Positions 7,992-16,759 of a stretch of 64,000 bases of DNA are shown one piece after another; the stretch's first letter is position 1, and each line of letters opens with the position of its first letter. This stretch comes from Chloroflexota bacterium (lineage in GTDB: Bacteria > Chloroflexota > Anaerolineae > UBA1429): positions 1 to 64,000 of the forward strand of contig JAIOAW010000013.1 in NCBI GenBank assembly GCA_019873625.1. The letters are read 5' to 3'. The notes beneath the pieces were generated by a model that was not told the origin of the DNA, made no database searches, and was given only the letters and a program-made list of their open reading frames with translations. The position numbers were made by a program, and so were the translations under genes.

Positions 7992-8654
7992 ATGAAAGGG
8001 GCAGGCGAACTCAGCAAGCGGCAGAAACGCATCCTCGAAATGATCGAAGCCTATATGGCGGAGTGGGGCTACCCCCCCACCATCCGCGAGATCGGCGATG
8101 CCGTGGGCATTTCGTCCACATCGGTGGTGAGTTACAACCTCAAAGTGCTCCAACGCAAGGGCTACCTGGAACGCAGCCCCGAGGTCTCGCGAGGGCTGCG
8201 CCTGATGCGCGAGGAAGAGGAAGAACAGCCTGCCGCCTCTCGCGCGCTGACTATCCCCCTCCTAGGCACGATTGCCGCTGGCGAGCCGATCCCCGTGCCA
8301 GATAGCGACTTTTCGCCCACCGATTATGAAGAGATTGCCGTCCCGCCGGACCTCGTCTCTAACCCAGAGGGGGTGTATGCCTTGCAGGTCAAGGGAGATT
8401 CGATGATTGACGCCCTCATCCACGATGGGGATATCGTCATCCTGCGGCACCAGCGCACGGCGGAAAACGGCGATATGGTGGCCGCTTGGATCAAAGACGA
8501 GCGTTCCACCACGCTCAAACGCTTCTATCGAGAGCGCGGCCAACCCCTGGTGCGCCTGCAGCCGGCCAACCCGTATATGGAGCCGATTTACGTACACCCT
8601 GCCAACTTGGAAATTCACGGCAAGGTCATTGGCGTCATTCGCCGCCTGGATTGA
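7992..8654 (+). CDS. lexA: LexA repressor
   Basis: 220 residues. The N-terminal winged helix (RQKRILEMIEAYMAEWGYPP through TSVVSYNLKVLQRKGYL, about residues 10-60) binds SOS boxes. The C-terminal S24 serine-protease domain has the Ala96-Gly97 self-cleavage site (TIAAGEP), nucleophile Ser137 (GDSMID) and general-base Lys176 (TTLKRF). RecA-stimulated self-cleavage would derepress the SOS regulon. AAAGGAG and GAAGAGG lie ahead of the ATG, and a consensus LexA box sits in its promoter. Single gene ended by a strong terminator. Confidence 0.97.
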   Translation: MKGAGELSKRQKRILEMIEAYMAEWGYPPTIREIGDAVGISSTSVVSYNLKVLQRKGYLERSPEVSRGLRLMREEEEEQPAASRALTIPLLGTIAAGEPIPVPDSDFSPTDYEEIAVPPDLVSNPEGVYALQVKGDSMIDALIHDGDIVILRHQRTAENGDMVAAWIKDERSTTLKRFYRERGQPLVRLQPANPYMEPIYVHPANLEIHGKVIGVIRRLD

Positions 8655-8708
8655 TTCCTCCCCCGGTACAACGCGCAGGGCGTTGTCTATCGCCTTTTGC
8701 CCAGAAAA

Positions 8709-8743
8709 TTCCCCCGCCTCTCACGGCGGGGGAAGACTTTTTT
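8709..8743 (+). terminator. lexA terminator
   Basis: TTCCCCCGCC pairs with GGCGGGGGAA across a 6-nt loop, followed by GACTTTTTT. Confidence 0.9.
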
Positions 8744-8790
8744 GGCGTAACGGGGTTATAAGGATAGACTATGCCCCCGAAGGAGTGAGG

Positions 8791-9726
8791 ATGCTCAAGA
8801 CCAAAGTCATCTTGAACCCGCTTGCAGGGCGAGGTTATGCGGGCGCCATCTCTTCGAAGGTGCGCCGAACCCTATCGAGCTTGGGCGTGCCCTTTGACTA
8901 TGTGGAGACGGAATACGCCGGCCACGCCGTGCTGCTGGCCCGGCAGGCCGTCCGCGAAGGGTATGAGCGGATCATCGCGGTGGGCGGAGATGGCACGGCC
9001 CACGAGATCATCAATGGGATGATGGAAGAGGCCAATGGCGCTTTCACGGGGTGCCTGGGGTGCATCCCGGCCGGCTCGGGGAACGATTTCGCCGTGATGA
9101 ACGGGGTGCCCACCAGTGTGGAGGCAGCCTGTGCGCTGATCGCTTCAGGCGCAAGCGCCCCTGTGGATTTGGGCAAGATCACCCTCGATGGCACCATCAC
9201 GCGCTATTTCGATAACACCGTAGGCGTGGGGTTCGACGGCCTGGTGGCCAAGGAGACGCGCCGGCTAACTCACCTGCGCGGGTTGGCGCTCTATCTCCCC
9301 GTGGTGCTCAAGACGATCTTTATCACGATGCAGTCTCCCCACGTGGCCCTAGCCATTGACGACCGCCTTTTCGATATGCGCACGGTGATGATCTCGACCT
9401 GCAACGGCCCCCGCCAGGGAGGAGGGTTCTTGATGGCCCCCTACGCGCGCTATGACGATGGCTTGCTCGACGTCATCGTCGCCGAGACGCTCCCTCGTTT
9501 GGAGATGCTCGCCCTCGTGCCCCGCTTCCTCAAAGGCACACACCTTCGCCACAAAAAGATCGCCGCCTACCAAGGGCGGCGCGTCCTCATCGCCTCCGAT
9601 GACATCCTGCACGTCCATGTGGATGGCGAAATCCTGGCCGAAGAGGTGCACCGCGTCGAAATCGAGGTGGTGCCCCAATGCCTGCGGATGATCCGCCCGG
9701 CCGCTTCCGTGCCCAGCAAGGAATAA
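8791..9726 (+). CDS. YegS/DgkB-family lipid kinase
   Basis: 311 residues, starting at ATG 8791 after AAGGAGTGAGG; the track ORF runs back through lexA in another frame. It has the diacylglycerol-kinase catalytic domain with an N-terminal NPLAGRG-type phosphate loop, the GGDGTAHEIINGMM motif, and PAGSGNDFA. The C-terminal beta-sandwich ends in VDGEIL. It probably phosphorylates diacylglycerol or a related membrane lipid with ATP at the inner face of the membrane; the exact lipid is unknown. Length is normal for the family (about 300). Confidence 0.92.
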   Translation: MLKTKVILNPLAGRGYAGAISSKVRRTLSSLGVPFDYVETEYAGHAVLLARQAVREGYERIIAVGGDGTAHEIINGMMEEANGAFTGCLGCIPAGSGNDFAVMNGVPTSVEAACALIASGASAPVDLGKITLDGTITRYFDNTVGVGFDGLVAKETRRLTHLRGLALYLPVVLKTIFITMQSPHVALAIDDRLFDMRTVMISTCNGPRQGGGFLMAPYARYDDGLLDVIVAETLPRLEMLALVPRFLKGTHLRHKKIAAYQGRRVLIASDDILHVHVDGEILAEEVHRVEIEVVPQCLRMIRPAASVPSKE

Positions 9727-9750
9727 CCTGCACACCCTTTGCGAAAGAGA

Positions 9751-9782
9751 CATCGGGTGGTGACCTGCATCACCACCCGATG
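9751..9782. terminator. Hairpin between convergent lipid kinase and MacB-like genes
   Basis: CATCGGGTGGTGA and TCACCACCCGATG form a 13-bp perfect stem with a 6-nt loop. Flanking T-runs are weak on both sides, so it may terminate by Rho-independent means only partly. Confidence 0.65.
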
Positions 9783-9784
9783 GG

Positions 9785-11026
9785 CTATTCATAGCGCAGG
9801 GCCTCGATGGGGTTGAGGTTGGCGGCGCGGCTCGCGGGGTAGATGCCAAAGAATAGCCCCACCGCGAGCGAGGAGCCGAAGGCCAAGGCCACCGCTTTGG
9901 CCGAGACGAAGGCTGTAAAGGTACCCAGCGAATTCACGATGCGCGACACCCCCCAGCCAAAGGCAATCCCCACCAGCCCGCCCAAGATGCTCAACACGGT
10001 GGATTCCACGAGGAATTGGCCGAGGATGTCGCGGCGGCGCGCCCCCACGGCCTTGCGGATGCCAATTTCTCGCGTGCGCTCCGTCACGGAAACGAGCATA
10101 ATGTTCATAATGCCGATGCCCCCCACCAAGAGCGAGATGCTCGCGATGGCCCCCAAAAAGATGGTGAGGATGTTCGTAATCTGGTTAAGCACGCCGAGGA
10201 TATCCTGCTGAGAGGCGACGGTGAAATCGTCCTCGTCGAACTCGATGCGGTGGCGTTGGCGCAACGTCCAGGTGATCTCCTCGATGGCCGAATCAATGCT
10301 CTGCTCGTCCACCGCGGAGACGTTGATAAGGTCCACCGTGCGCCCTTGGGCCGAAAGGAAGCGCCCCCCATACAGGCGTTGATGCGCCGTGGAAAGGGGC
10401 ACGATGGCGATGAGGTCTCGCGAGCCGCCGCCAAAGCCTTGGCCACCCTTTTTCTCTAAAACGCCGATGACTTGAAATTGGATGTTGCTGACGCGCACGG
10501 TTTGCCCAAGCGCGACCTCGGCATCGCCGGCCAAGCGCTCAGCCGCTTCCCACCCCAAGACGACGACGCGCGCCGCGGCCGTCTCATCCTGGGGGGTGAT
10601 GAAATCGCCATAGGCGGGCACCGCATTGCGGACGAACTGATACTCCGGTGTGGTGCCAATAAGTGTTACATTCACCGTCTCGCTCCCCAGCGAGACGGTG
10701 GCGGTGCGGTTGATCTCCGGGGCCACCGCCGCCACGTGCGGCAGGCGCGCGGGGTCGTCGAGCGCCTGGGCATCTTGGCGGGTGAGCGGGGTATAGCGCG
10801 TCACGCGGGATTGGGTGTTCGAAATTTGCCCTGGGAAGACAAAGATGAGGTTAGACCCGATGCTCTGGATTTGGGTGGTAATCGCGCGTTGAGCGCCCTC
10901 GCCCACCGAGAGGAGCGCGATGACCGCGCCCGTGCCGATGATGATGCCGAGCATCGTCAGGCCAGCGCGCATTTTGTTGCTGCCCAGGCTGCGCAGGGCC
11001 ATACGGATGGATTCCCATAGGGTCAT
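9785..11026 (-). CDS. MacB/FtsX-family ABC transporter permease
   Basis: 413 residues. There is one N-terminal TM helix (MLGIIIGTGAVIALLSVGEG), a large extracytoplasmic MacB-type domain (about residues 45-280), and three C-terminal TM helices within the FtsX domain (GAIASISLLVGGIGIMNIML onwards). MacB-type systems are mechanotransmission exporters, not classical importers, and move peptides, lipoproteins or drugs. The start overlaps the ATPase stop by 4 nt. It is the last gene of a YIP1-MFP-ATPase-permease operon. In E. coli MacB the ATPase and permease are fused; here they are separate. Confidence 0.92.
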   Translation of the reverse strand: MTLWESIRMALRSLGSNKMRAGLTMLGIIIGTGAVIALLSVGEGAQRAITTQIQSIGSNLIFVFPGQISNTQSRVTRYTPLTRQDAQALDDPARLPHVAAVAPEINRTATVSLGSETVNVTLIGTTPEYQFVRNAVPAYGDFITPQDETAAARVVVLGWEAAERLAGDAEVALGQTVRVSNIQFQVIGVLEKKGGQGFGGGSRDLIAIVPLSTAHQRLYGGRFLSAQGRTVDLINVSAVDEQSIDSAIEEITWTLRQRHRIEFDEDDFTVASQQDILGVLNQITNILTIFLGAIASISLLVGGIGIMNIMLVSVTERTREIGIRKAVGARRRDILGQFLVESTVLSILGGLVGIAFGWGVSRIVNSLGTFTAFVSAKAVALAFGSSLAVGLFFGIYPASRAANLNPIEALRYE

Positions 11027-11751
11027 CGTAGCGCCTCCTCGCCCTGCCGTAAGACGCCCGGCGCGAAGCGTTGATGAGTTACCTTTTCATCGGCCACCAG
11101 GGCGCCATCGTGCAGGCGGATGATGCGGCGGGTGTACTCAGCGATCTCGGGCGCATGGGTGACGTAAACGATCGTGATGCCCCGTTCTAGGTTCAGTCGC
11201 TGAAAGATGGCGATGATCTCCAGGCCGGTTTTCGAATCCAGGTTGCCGGTGGGTTCGTCGGCCAGGATGATATCCGGCTCGTTGACGAGCGCCCGGGCGA
11301 TGGCTACACGTTGCTGTTCACCGCCCGAAAGTTCGTTCGGCTTGTGGTGGGCGCGCTCGGCCAGGCCCACGGCCTTCAAGGCCTCGAGGGCCTTTTGCCG
11401 GCGCCCGCGCGCCCCGGCGTAGATGAGGGGCAACTCCACATTATCGAGCGCGTTGGTGCGCCTCAAGAGGTTATAGTTCTGAAAGACGAACCCAATCTGC
11501 CGATTGCGAATGTAAGCCAGTTGATCATCCGAGACGCGAGAGACGTCTCGCCCGGCCAAGAGATAGCGCCCCGAAGTGGGCTGGTCGAGGCAGCCCAAGA
11601 TGTTCATCAACGTGCTCTTGCCCGAACCCGAAGGCCCCATAATGGCCGTCAGTTCGCCGGATTCGATGCCCAACGTGACATTGCAGAGCGCCCGCACACG
11701 CACGTCTCCCATGCGGTATTCTTTGCAGATATCCTCCAGTTCGATGAGCAT
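11023..11751 (-). CDS. MacB/LolD-type ABC transporter ATP-binding protein
   Basis: 242 residues from ATG 11751. I prefer this start because GGAGG lies 6 nt upstream and it sits one base past the previous stop; the track start at 11772 is a GTG inside the previous gene. Walker A (GPSGSGKST), signature (LSGGEQQR), Walker B ([14 protein letters not shown]) and H-loop (YVTHAPE) are all present. It powers the adjacent permease, on the cytoplasmic face. Confidence 0.94.
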   Translation of the reverse strand: MLIELEDICKEYRMGDVRVRALCNVTLGIESGELTAIMGPSGSGKSTLMNILGCLDQPTSGRYLLAGRDVSRVSDDQLAYIRNRQIGFVFQNYNLLRRTNALDNVELPLIYAGARGRRQKALEALKAVGLAERAHHKPNELSGGEQQRVAIARALVNEPDIILADEPTGNLDSKTGLEIIAIFQRLNLERGITIVYVTHAPEIAEYTRRIIRLHDGALVADEKVTHQRFAPGVLRQGEEALR

Positions 11752-11752
11752 C

Positions 11753-13225
11753 TCACCCTCCAAAGGGGCCACCCGAAAAGACGTTCTCTCGCTGGACGGT
11801 CGTTACCACTTCTTGCCCCTCTTCAAGACCGGCCAAAACCTCGGTAACCTCTGCATTAGAGACGCCCACCTGCACGTTGATGCGTTTGGGCACGCCGTTC
11901 TCGACCACCTCGACATAGATGCCATCCTTATCGCGCCGCAGGGCGCGGTTCGGCACGAGGAGCACGTTCTCTTTGGTCTCGACGACGATATCCAAGACGG
12001 CCGTCATCATCGGCCGCAGGGGCAGGTCTTGCGCATCGAGATCCACCCGCACATCATACGTGACGATGCCTTGGGCGCTGGTGCCGCTCAGGCTGATGCG
12101 CCCCACCGTGCCCGAAAGGGGCATATTGGGGAAGGCGTCCAGCGAGACGTGTACCGGTTGCCCCACCCGCAGCCGGCCGATTTCCGATTCGTCAATTGCT
12201 ACTTTGATATAGTATTTGGTGGGGCTGATGAGCGTGCCCACGGGCGCCCCTGGCGAGACGAGATCACCCACGCGGGGTGCCCAGGTGGCTAAAACGCCCG
12301 CGGCCGGCGCGCGGAGTTCCAGGTCTCGCAGGCGCTTGCGGGCCACCTCCACGTTGAGGCGCGCCTGTTCGACCTGGGCTTGGGCAATGGCGATATCCTC
12401 CGGCGAGGCCCCTTTGGCGAGGCGCTCCCGATCTACCTCCGCCCGGCGCACTTGGGCGCGGGCCGATTCCAACTGGGCCAAGGCTTGGGAAAGTTGCGCC
12501 TGGGCCGCGTTGATTTCCGTCTGCTTAGGGCCGGCGCGAAGTTGCTCCAACTGGAGTTGGGCGATGCGCACGCTTTCCTCTAGCCGCTGGACGGTAGCCT
12601 GGGCGTTATCGCAATCGGATTGGGGCACGCCGAACCGGACGCGACCACAGATGGCATCGCGCTGGCTTTGGGCGCCCCATAGGGAGTTCTTGGCCTCTTC
12701 GACGCGGCGCTCGGCGATGGCAATATCTTCCGCCGAGGCGCCCGCCTTGACGCGTTCCAGGTTCGCCTGTGCCGCCGCCACGGAGGCCTCGGCCGATTTG
12801 ACGCCCGCCTCGGCAATCTGCACGGCCACATCGGCCGCGGCGAGGTCTTCAGGAGAAGGCCCCGCTTGCACCTTGGCGAACTGCGCTTCGCTGACGCGCA
12901 AGGCAGCCTCCGCCTGCTTGAGGGCGAGTTCCAGGTCGCCGGCATCCAAACGAGCGAGCACCTGATCGGCCTCGACTGGGTCCCCTTCCTTCACGAGGAC
13001 TTCGGCTACGCGGCCGCTTGTGCTAAAAACAAGGGTCTGCGACCATTCGGCGGCCACATTCCCCGTGGCGCTGACTACGGCCTCGATGGAGCCGCGCGTG
13101 ACGGGGGCCGTCCGTAAAGAGGCCGTGGGTTGGGCCTGCCGTTTGGCCATCTGCCGGGAATACAGCCAATATCCGCCAGCAATCACCGCGATGACGAGCA
13201 CGATGGTGATAATCCGTTTCATCAT
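11753..13225 (-). CDS. MacA/HlyD-family membrane fusion protein
   Basis: 490 residues from ATG 13225, with GAGGGAG upstream; the longer track start is unsupported. An N-terminal TM anchor (IITIVLVIAVIAGGYWLYS) precedes a biotinyl-lipoyl-like half (VAEVLVKEGDPVEADQVLARL). A very long Ala/Glu/Gln-rich alpha-hairpin (about residues 100-310, with three AGxSxEDIAIAE-like repeats) follows, then the second lipoyl half and beta-barrel domains. It is the adaptor of the MacB-like exporter. The repeated SPEDLAAAD/SAEDIAIAE/SPEDIAIAQ segments suggest hairpin lengthening by duplication. Confidence 0.92.
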   Translation of the reverse strand: MMKRIITIVLVIAVIAGGYWLYSRQMAKRQAQPTASLRTAPVTRGSIEAVVSATGNVAAEWSQTLVFSTSGRVAEVLVKEGDPVEADQVLARLDAGDLELALKQAEAALRVSEAQFAKVQAGPSPEDLAAADVAVQIAEAGVKSAEASVAAAQANLERVKAGASAEDIAIAERRVEEAKNSLWGAQSQRDAICGRVRFGVPQSDCDNAQATVQRLEESVRIAQLQLEQLRAGPKQTEINAAQAQLSQALAQLESARAQVRRAEVDRERLAKGASPEDIAIAQAQVEQARLNVEVARKRLRDLELRAPAAGVLATWAPRVGDLVSPGAPVGTLISPTKYYIKVAIDESEIGRLRVGQPVHVSLDAFPNMPLSGTVGRISLSGTSAQGIVTYDVRVDLDAQDLPLRPMMTAVLDIVVETKENVLLVPNRALRRDKDGIYVEVVENGVPKRINVQVGVSNAEVTEVLAGLEEGQEVVTTVQRENVFSGGPFGG

Positions 13226-13250
13226 AAGAACTCCCTCAAACAAGGTACTG

Positions 13251-13982
13251 TTACGAACCCATCAAACGCCGGGTGAAAGAGGCGCTGATGGCTACAGGCG
13301 CTAGTTTCAAGGCCGCAAAAAGGAGCCACACCGACAGGGCCATCACGCCCGCCTTGCGCCGCGTGAGGCCCGTGGCGGCCGCCAGCCCCACCGCCAGGAG
13401 GACGAGATGCCACAACACAAAGGGGTCCACCTGGGCAAGAAAAGCGTACCAAAGGTTGCGGCTGTCGGCGAGCCAATCTCCCGAGGCCACCAAGAACGAT
13501 AACCCTTCGTAGGGAACGATTTGCCGATGCCACAAGATGAGGATAGCCTGCAAAACGTTGCGCGCCAAAAAGGGCCAAGCGCTCCACACGACGGCGGCAA
13601 AGACCTTCTGCCACGGCCCTCGGTACCCCAGGGCGAGCGCGCTGAGGTGAAGAATCCCCGCGCGGAGGAGCCAACCCAGGGCGAGCGACACGCTTCCCAA
13701 ACCGATGGCCGAGAGGAGATAGCGCGGTACGGTCATTATGCCGCGCTCGCGGGCCAGCGCGAGTTGCTCCTCCGAAAGGGGTGTGTTGAGGCGCGCGAGG
13801 GTCTCGTTCAAACGCTCGTTGGCCAATTTCACCTGGTAGGGTGCCGAAACCCAAGCAAGCGCGGCCAGGCTCACAATGAGCAAAAGCGCCGGCAGCCACC
13901 AAGAACGCGGCCTCTCGGCCACCTCTTGAAAGGCCTCGCCGGGGCGATCAATCATCTTGAGCGCGATGGAAACCGCTTTCAT
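13251..13982 (-). CDS. YIP1-domain integral membrane protein
   Basis: 243 residues with about five hydrophobic segments and the N-terminal VSIALKMIDRPGEAFQEVAE typical of bacterial YIP1-family proteins. The function is unknown. It is the first gene of the MacAB-like operon, 25 nt ahead of the fusion-protein start, which suggests an accessory role for the exporter in the membrane. Confidence 0.75.
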   Translation of the reverse strand: MKAVSIALKMIDRPGEAFQEVAERPRSWWLPALLLIVSLAALAWVSAPYQVKLANERLNETLARLNTPLSEEQLALARERGIMTVPRYLLSAIGLGSVSLALGWLLRAGILHLSALALGYRGPWQKVFAAVVWSAWPFLARNVLQAILILWHRQIVPYEGLSFLVASGDWLADSRNLWYAFLAQVDPFVLWHLVLLAVGLAAATGLTRRKAGVMALSVWLLFAALKLAPVAISASFTRRLMGS

Positions 13983-13998
13983 ATGCGCCTCTTCTCGA

Positions 13999-14019
13999 AT
14001 AGTTAGCCTGCCTAACTAT
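13999..14019. promoter_or_regulatory. Inverted repeat, candidate operator of the YIP1/MacAB-like operon
   Basis: ATAGTTAG-CCTGC-CTAACTAT: 8-bp perfect arms, 5-nt spacer, lying between the predicted -10 and the YIP1 start codon. This is a typical place for a repressor site. The regulator is not in the window as far as I can tell. Confidence 0.55.
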
Positions 14020-14031
14020 GCTAAACAGGAT

Positions 14032-14060
14032 ATTATAGGCAATCGGGGCAGCCCCCCAAA
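14032..14060 (-). promoter_or_regulatory. Promoter of the YIP1/MacAB-like operon
   Basis: On the minus strand a perfect TATAAT (14032-14037) has a weak -35 (TTTGGG) 17 nt away. Transcription would start just before the ATAGTTAG inverted repeat. Confidence 0.5.
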
Positions 14061-14073
14061 TCGTCGGTTCGCT

Positions 14074-14101
14074 TTGAAAGCCGGTTCCATGGCGCTATAA
14101 T
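14074..14101 (+). promoter_or_regulatory. Promoter of the cysteine desulfurase operon
   Basis: TTGAAA (14074-14079), 16-nt spacer, perfect TATAAT (14096-14101), 28 nt before the start codon. It diverges from the YIP1-operon promoter. Confidence 0.7.
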
Positions 14102-14129
14102 GAGAGAAACCCTTCCCTAGGAGCGTGCG

Positions 14130-15287
14130 GTGATCTATTTCGATAACGCGGCGACCTCTTGGCCCAAGCCACCCTGCGTGGGCGAGGCGATGATGCGCTT
14201 TATGCAAGAGGCGGGGGTCAACCCGGGCCGTGGGTCTTATCACTTGGCCATTGAGGCCGGGCGAACCGTCTATCGGGCGCGGGAGGCGGTAGCCCGCCTG
14301 GTAAATGCCTCGAACCCTTTGCGCGTGGTGTTCACAGCGAACGTTACGGAGGCGCTCAATTTGGCCTTGCGGGGCCTCTTGCGGCCTGGCCAACACGTGG
14401 TGACGAGCGGCATTGAGCACAATGCCGTGATGCGCCCCCTGCGCGCCTTAGAACGTGAGGGCGTTTCCATCACCGTGGTGCCCTGCTCGCCGACGGGCCT
14501 TTTGGACCCCGCCGACGTGCGCGCCGCCCTCCGGCCGGAGACGGCCCTCGTCGCCCTCAACCACGCCTCGAATGTGATCGGCACGATCACGCCCATCGCC
14601 GAGGTGGGGGCCATCGCCCACGAGCACGGCATCCCCTTCTTGGTGGATACGGCCCAAACCGCCGGCGTTGTGCCCCTCGATATGGCCGCGATGCAGATTG
14701 ATCTCCTCGCCTTCACTGGCCACAAGGCGCTCTTAGGGCCGATGGGCACGGGCGGCCTCGTCCTGGCCGAAGGGTTCGATGAGGCCCGTTTGGAACCGCT
14801 CATCCGTGGGGGCACCGGCTCCAACTCCGAATGGGAAGAACAGCCTTCCTTCCTGCCCGATAAATACGAGAGCGGCACGCCGAACGCCGTGGGCCTGGCG
14901 GGGCTGGAGGCCAGCGTCCATTGGGTGCTCGCGCGCGGGGTAGAGACCATCCGCGCCCACGAGCAAGTCCTCACGGCCCTTTTGTTGGATGGCCTTGCCG
15001 AAATCCCCGGCGTGATCGTTTACGGCCCACGCGACCCAGCCCAGCAGGTCGCTACCGTCTCTTGGAACATCGCGGGGATGGACCCTGGCGAGGTGGGATT
15101 GCGGCTGGAGGAGGAATATGGCATCCTCTGCCGCGTGGGGTTGCACTGTTCGCCCGCTGCGCACCGCACCATCGGCACGTTCCCCACAGGCACGGTGCGC
15201 TTTGGCCTGGGCGCGATGAATACCCAAGAAGAGGTGCTGGAGGCCATCAAGGCCGTCTATGCACTCGCCAAGGAGGCGCGATGCTAA
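14130..15287 (+). CDS. Cysteine desulfurase-family protein (class V aminotransferase)
   Basis: 385 residues with a GTG start after AGGAG. It is a PLP enzyme that removes sulfur (or selenium) from Cys/Sec to give an enzyme persulfide. The opening YFDNAATSWPKP, PLP-Lys199 (FTGHKALLGP), and catalytic Cys340 in GLHCSPAAHRTIG are all visible. The next gene, a DUF3343 Se/S carrier, overlaps its end by 7 nt. That pairing points to sulfur or selenium delivery for RNA or cofactor modification rather than general Fe-S assembly; this is inference. Confidence 0.9.
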   Translation: MIYFDNAATSWPKPPCVGEAMMRFMQEAGVNPGRGSYHLAIEAGRTVYRAREAVARLVNASNPLRVVFTANVTEALNLALRGLLRPGQHVVTSGIEHNAVMRPLRALEREGVSITVVPCSPTGLLDPADVRAALRPETALVALNHASNVIGTITPIAEVGAIAHEHGIPFLVDTAQTAGVVPLDMAAMQIDLLAFTGHKALLGPMGTGGLVLAEGFDEARLEPLIRGGTGSNSEWEEQPSFLPDKYESGTPNAVGLAGLEASVHWVLARGVETIRAHEQVLTALLLDGLAEIPGVIVYGPRDPAQQVATVSWNIAGMDPGEVGLRLEEEYGILCRVGLHCSPAAHRTIGTFPTGTVRFGLGAMNTQEEVLEAIKAVYALAKEARC

Positions 15288-15505
15288 GCCAATTCTGCGT
15301 TCTTTTGGTGCCCAGCACGAGTTACGCCGTGCGCGCTGAGAACCTCTTGGCGCGGGCCGGCATCGAGGCCAAACTCATCCCCGTGCCGCGCAAGTTCAGT
15401 TCCAACTGCGGCACCTGCCTGCGCATCGCCCGCGAAGACCTCGAGCGCGCCCTGGAGGTCCTCAAAAAGGGCAAACTCGAGCCGGAGGCCGTGCACGACC
15501 TGTAG
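15281..15505 (+). CDS. DUF3343 putative Se/S carrier protein
   Basis: 74 residues from ATG 15281, overlapping the desulfurase stop by 7 nt; the track shows it only as the end of a longer ORF. It is a small single-domain protein of the DUF3343 (Se/S carrier-like) family. A conserved pair of Cys lies in SSNCGTCLRIA, suited to carrying persulfide sulfur or selenium from the upstream enzyme. The coupling makes a functional pair very likely. Confidence 0.82.
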   Translation: MLSQFCVLLVPSTSYAVRAENLLARAGIEAKLIPVPRKFSSNCGTCLRIAREDLERALEVLKKGKLEPEAVHDL

Positions 15506-15524
15506 GCTCCCGCACGGCCTCCGG
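15482..15524 (+). terminator. Hairpin overlapping the DUF3343 stop
   Basis: CCGGAGGCCGTGC pairs over 13 bp with GCACGGCCTCCGG. Only a weak CCCTTTG follows, so termination efficiency is uncertain. Confidence 0.45.
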
Positions 15525-15543
15525 TCGCCCCTTTGCCCCACGG

Positions 15544-16632
15544 CTAGAGAGCGCTCACCTGGAAGACCGAAGATTTCAACCAATCGGGGTTGATGGTAAC
15601 GCCCCATCCCGGCCCAGAGGGGATCATCACCTTGCCATCCACCACCTCAAGCGCCGGTTCGTAAAGGCCCTCGGCCCACGGCGTCGGTTCGATGGAATAC
15701 TCGATGTACGGCCCCGCGTTGGGCAGGGCACCCATCATATGGAGCGTAAAGACGGTTACCATAGAAAGGTTCGCCGAATGGGGCACCACGGGCATCCCCA
15801 CTCGTTCGGCCATCGCTGCCGCCTGCAGGGCACGCGTTAGCCCGCCGATGTAGCAGATATCCGGCTGGGCGATATCCACAGCGTGCATCCAGGTGATGCG
15901 CTTCCACTGGTTGAGGTCGTAATCCTGCTCGCCGCCCGCCACGGGCATCTTCAAGAAGCGCGTAACCTCGGTCGTCCACTCCAACTCCCAGTAGGGGCAA
16001 GGCTCCTCAAAGTGGCCGATGCGGTATTCCTCGAGCATCCGCCCCACCTCGATGGCCTTGCGCGGCGTGTAGCACGAGTTCCCATCTACGAGGATGGTTA
16101 CCTCATCTCCCAGGGCCTTGCGCACCGTGGGGATGAGCGCCTCGGTGCGGCCGGGCCATTCGTCGCGGTCGTGCCCGTTCACCGAGCCGATGCGCACCTT
16201 GAAGGCGCCGAACCCGTACTTTTCGCGGAGCGCCACCAGGCGTTCCGCCTCGGCCTCCGGCGTGATGTCGCGCTGCATCGAGGAGCCATAGGCCGGGAAG
16301 GGCCTGGGCACGCCGCCCAATAGTTCGCACACGCTTTTGCCCTCCACCTTACCCCGCAAATCCCAAAGGGCCGTATCCAGGCCGGCCAGGGCGCGGCACA
16401 CATAGGAGCCGGGGAACTTGTAGGTGCCCTCGATGATCCGTTGGCAGAGGCTCGCCGTATCGAGGGCCTCTTGCCCAAGGGCGAGCGGCGCCACCTGGCG
16501 ATGGAGCACAAGGGCCGAGATATCCGCGTGATACGGCGAGATCTGCCCCCACCCCTCGGCACCCTCTTCGGTGAGGACGCGCACAAACGCCACCTGCTCT
16601 CGGCTGTATGATTCGATCCGCTGGATCTTCAT
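15544..16632 (-). CDS. Enolase-superfamily (MR/MLE) dehydratase/isomerase
   Basis: 362 residues with the family layout: capping domain, then a TIM barrel. Catalytic and metal residues are seen in FKVRIGS (Lys-x-Arg), ILVDGNS, FEEPCP, AGGEQD and VPHSAN. GGGAGAATG precedes the ATG by a normal distance. It is one of three divergent paralogs in the window and probably acts on a sugar acid, but the substrate is not determined. It is divergent from the hybrid kinase, with no partner gene next to it. Confidence 0.85.
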   Translation of the reverse strand: MKIQRIESYSREQVAFVRVLTEEGAEGWGQISPYHADISALVLHRQVAPLALGQEALDTASLCQRIIEGTYKFPGSYVCRALAGLDTALWDLRGKVEGKSVCELLGGVPRPFPAYGSSMQRDITPEAEAERLVALREKYGFGAFKVRIGSVNGHDRDEWPGRTEALIPTVRKALGDEVTILVDGNSCYTPRKAIEVGRMLEEYRIGHFEEPCPYWELEWTTEVTRFLKMPVAGGEQDYDLNQWKRITWMHAVDIAQPDICYIGGLTRALQAAAMAERVGMPVVPHSANLSMVTVFTLHMMGALPNAGPYIEYSIEPTPWAEGLYEPALEVVDGKVMIPSGPGWGVTINPDWLKSSVFQVSAL

Positions 16633-16759
16633 AGGTCATTCTCCCTCGTGTGGTTGCAGTTCTTTTAGCGCGAGAAAGCTGCTTCGTCAAAGGGATTGAG
16701 GATTCTCCAGAGGGGCCAAAGAATGTATACTGTAAATAGCGATGTGCAAGGAGGGCCAT

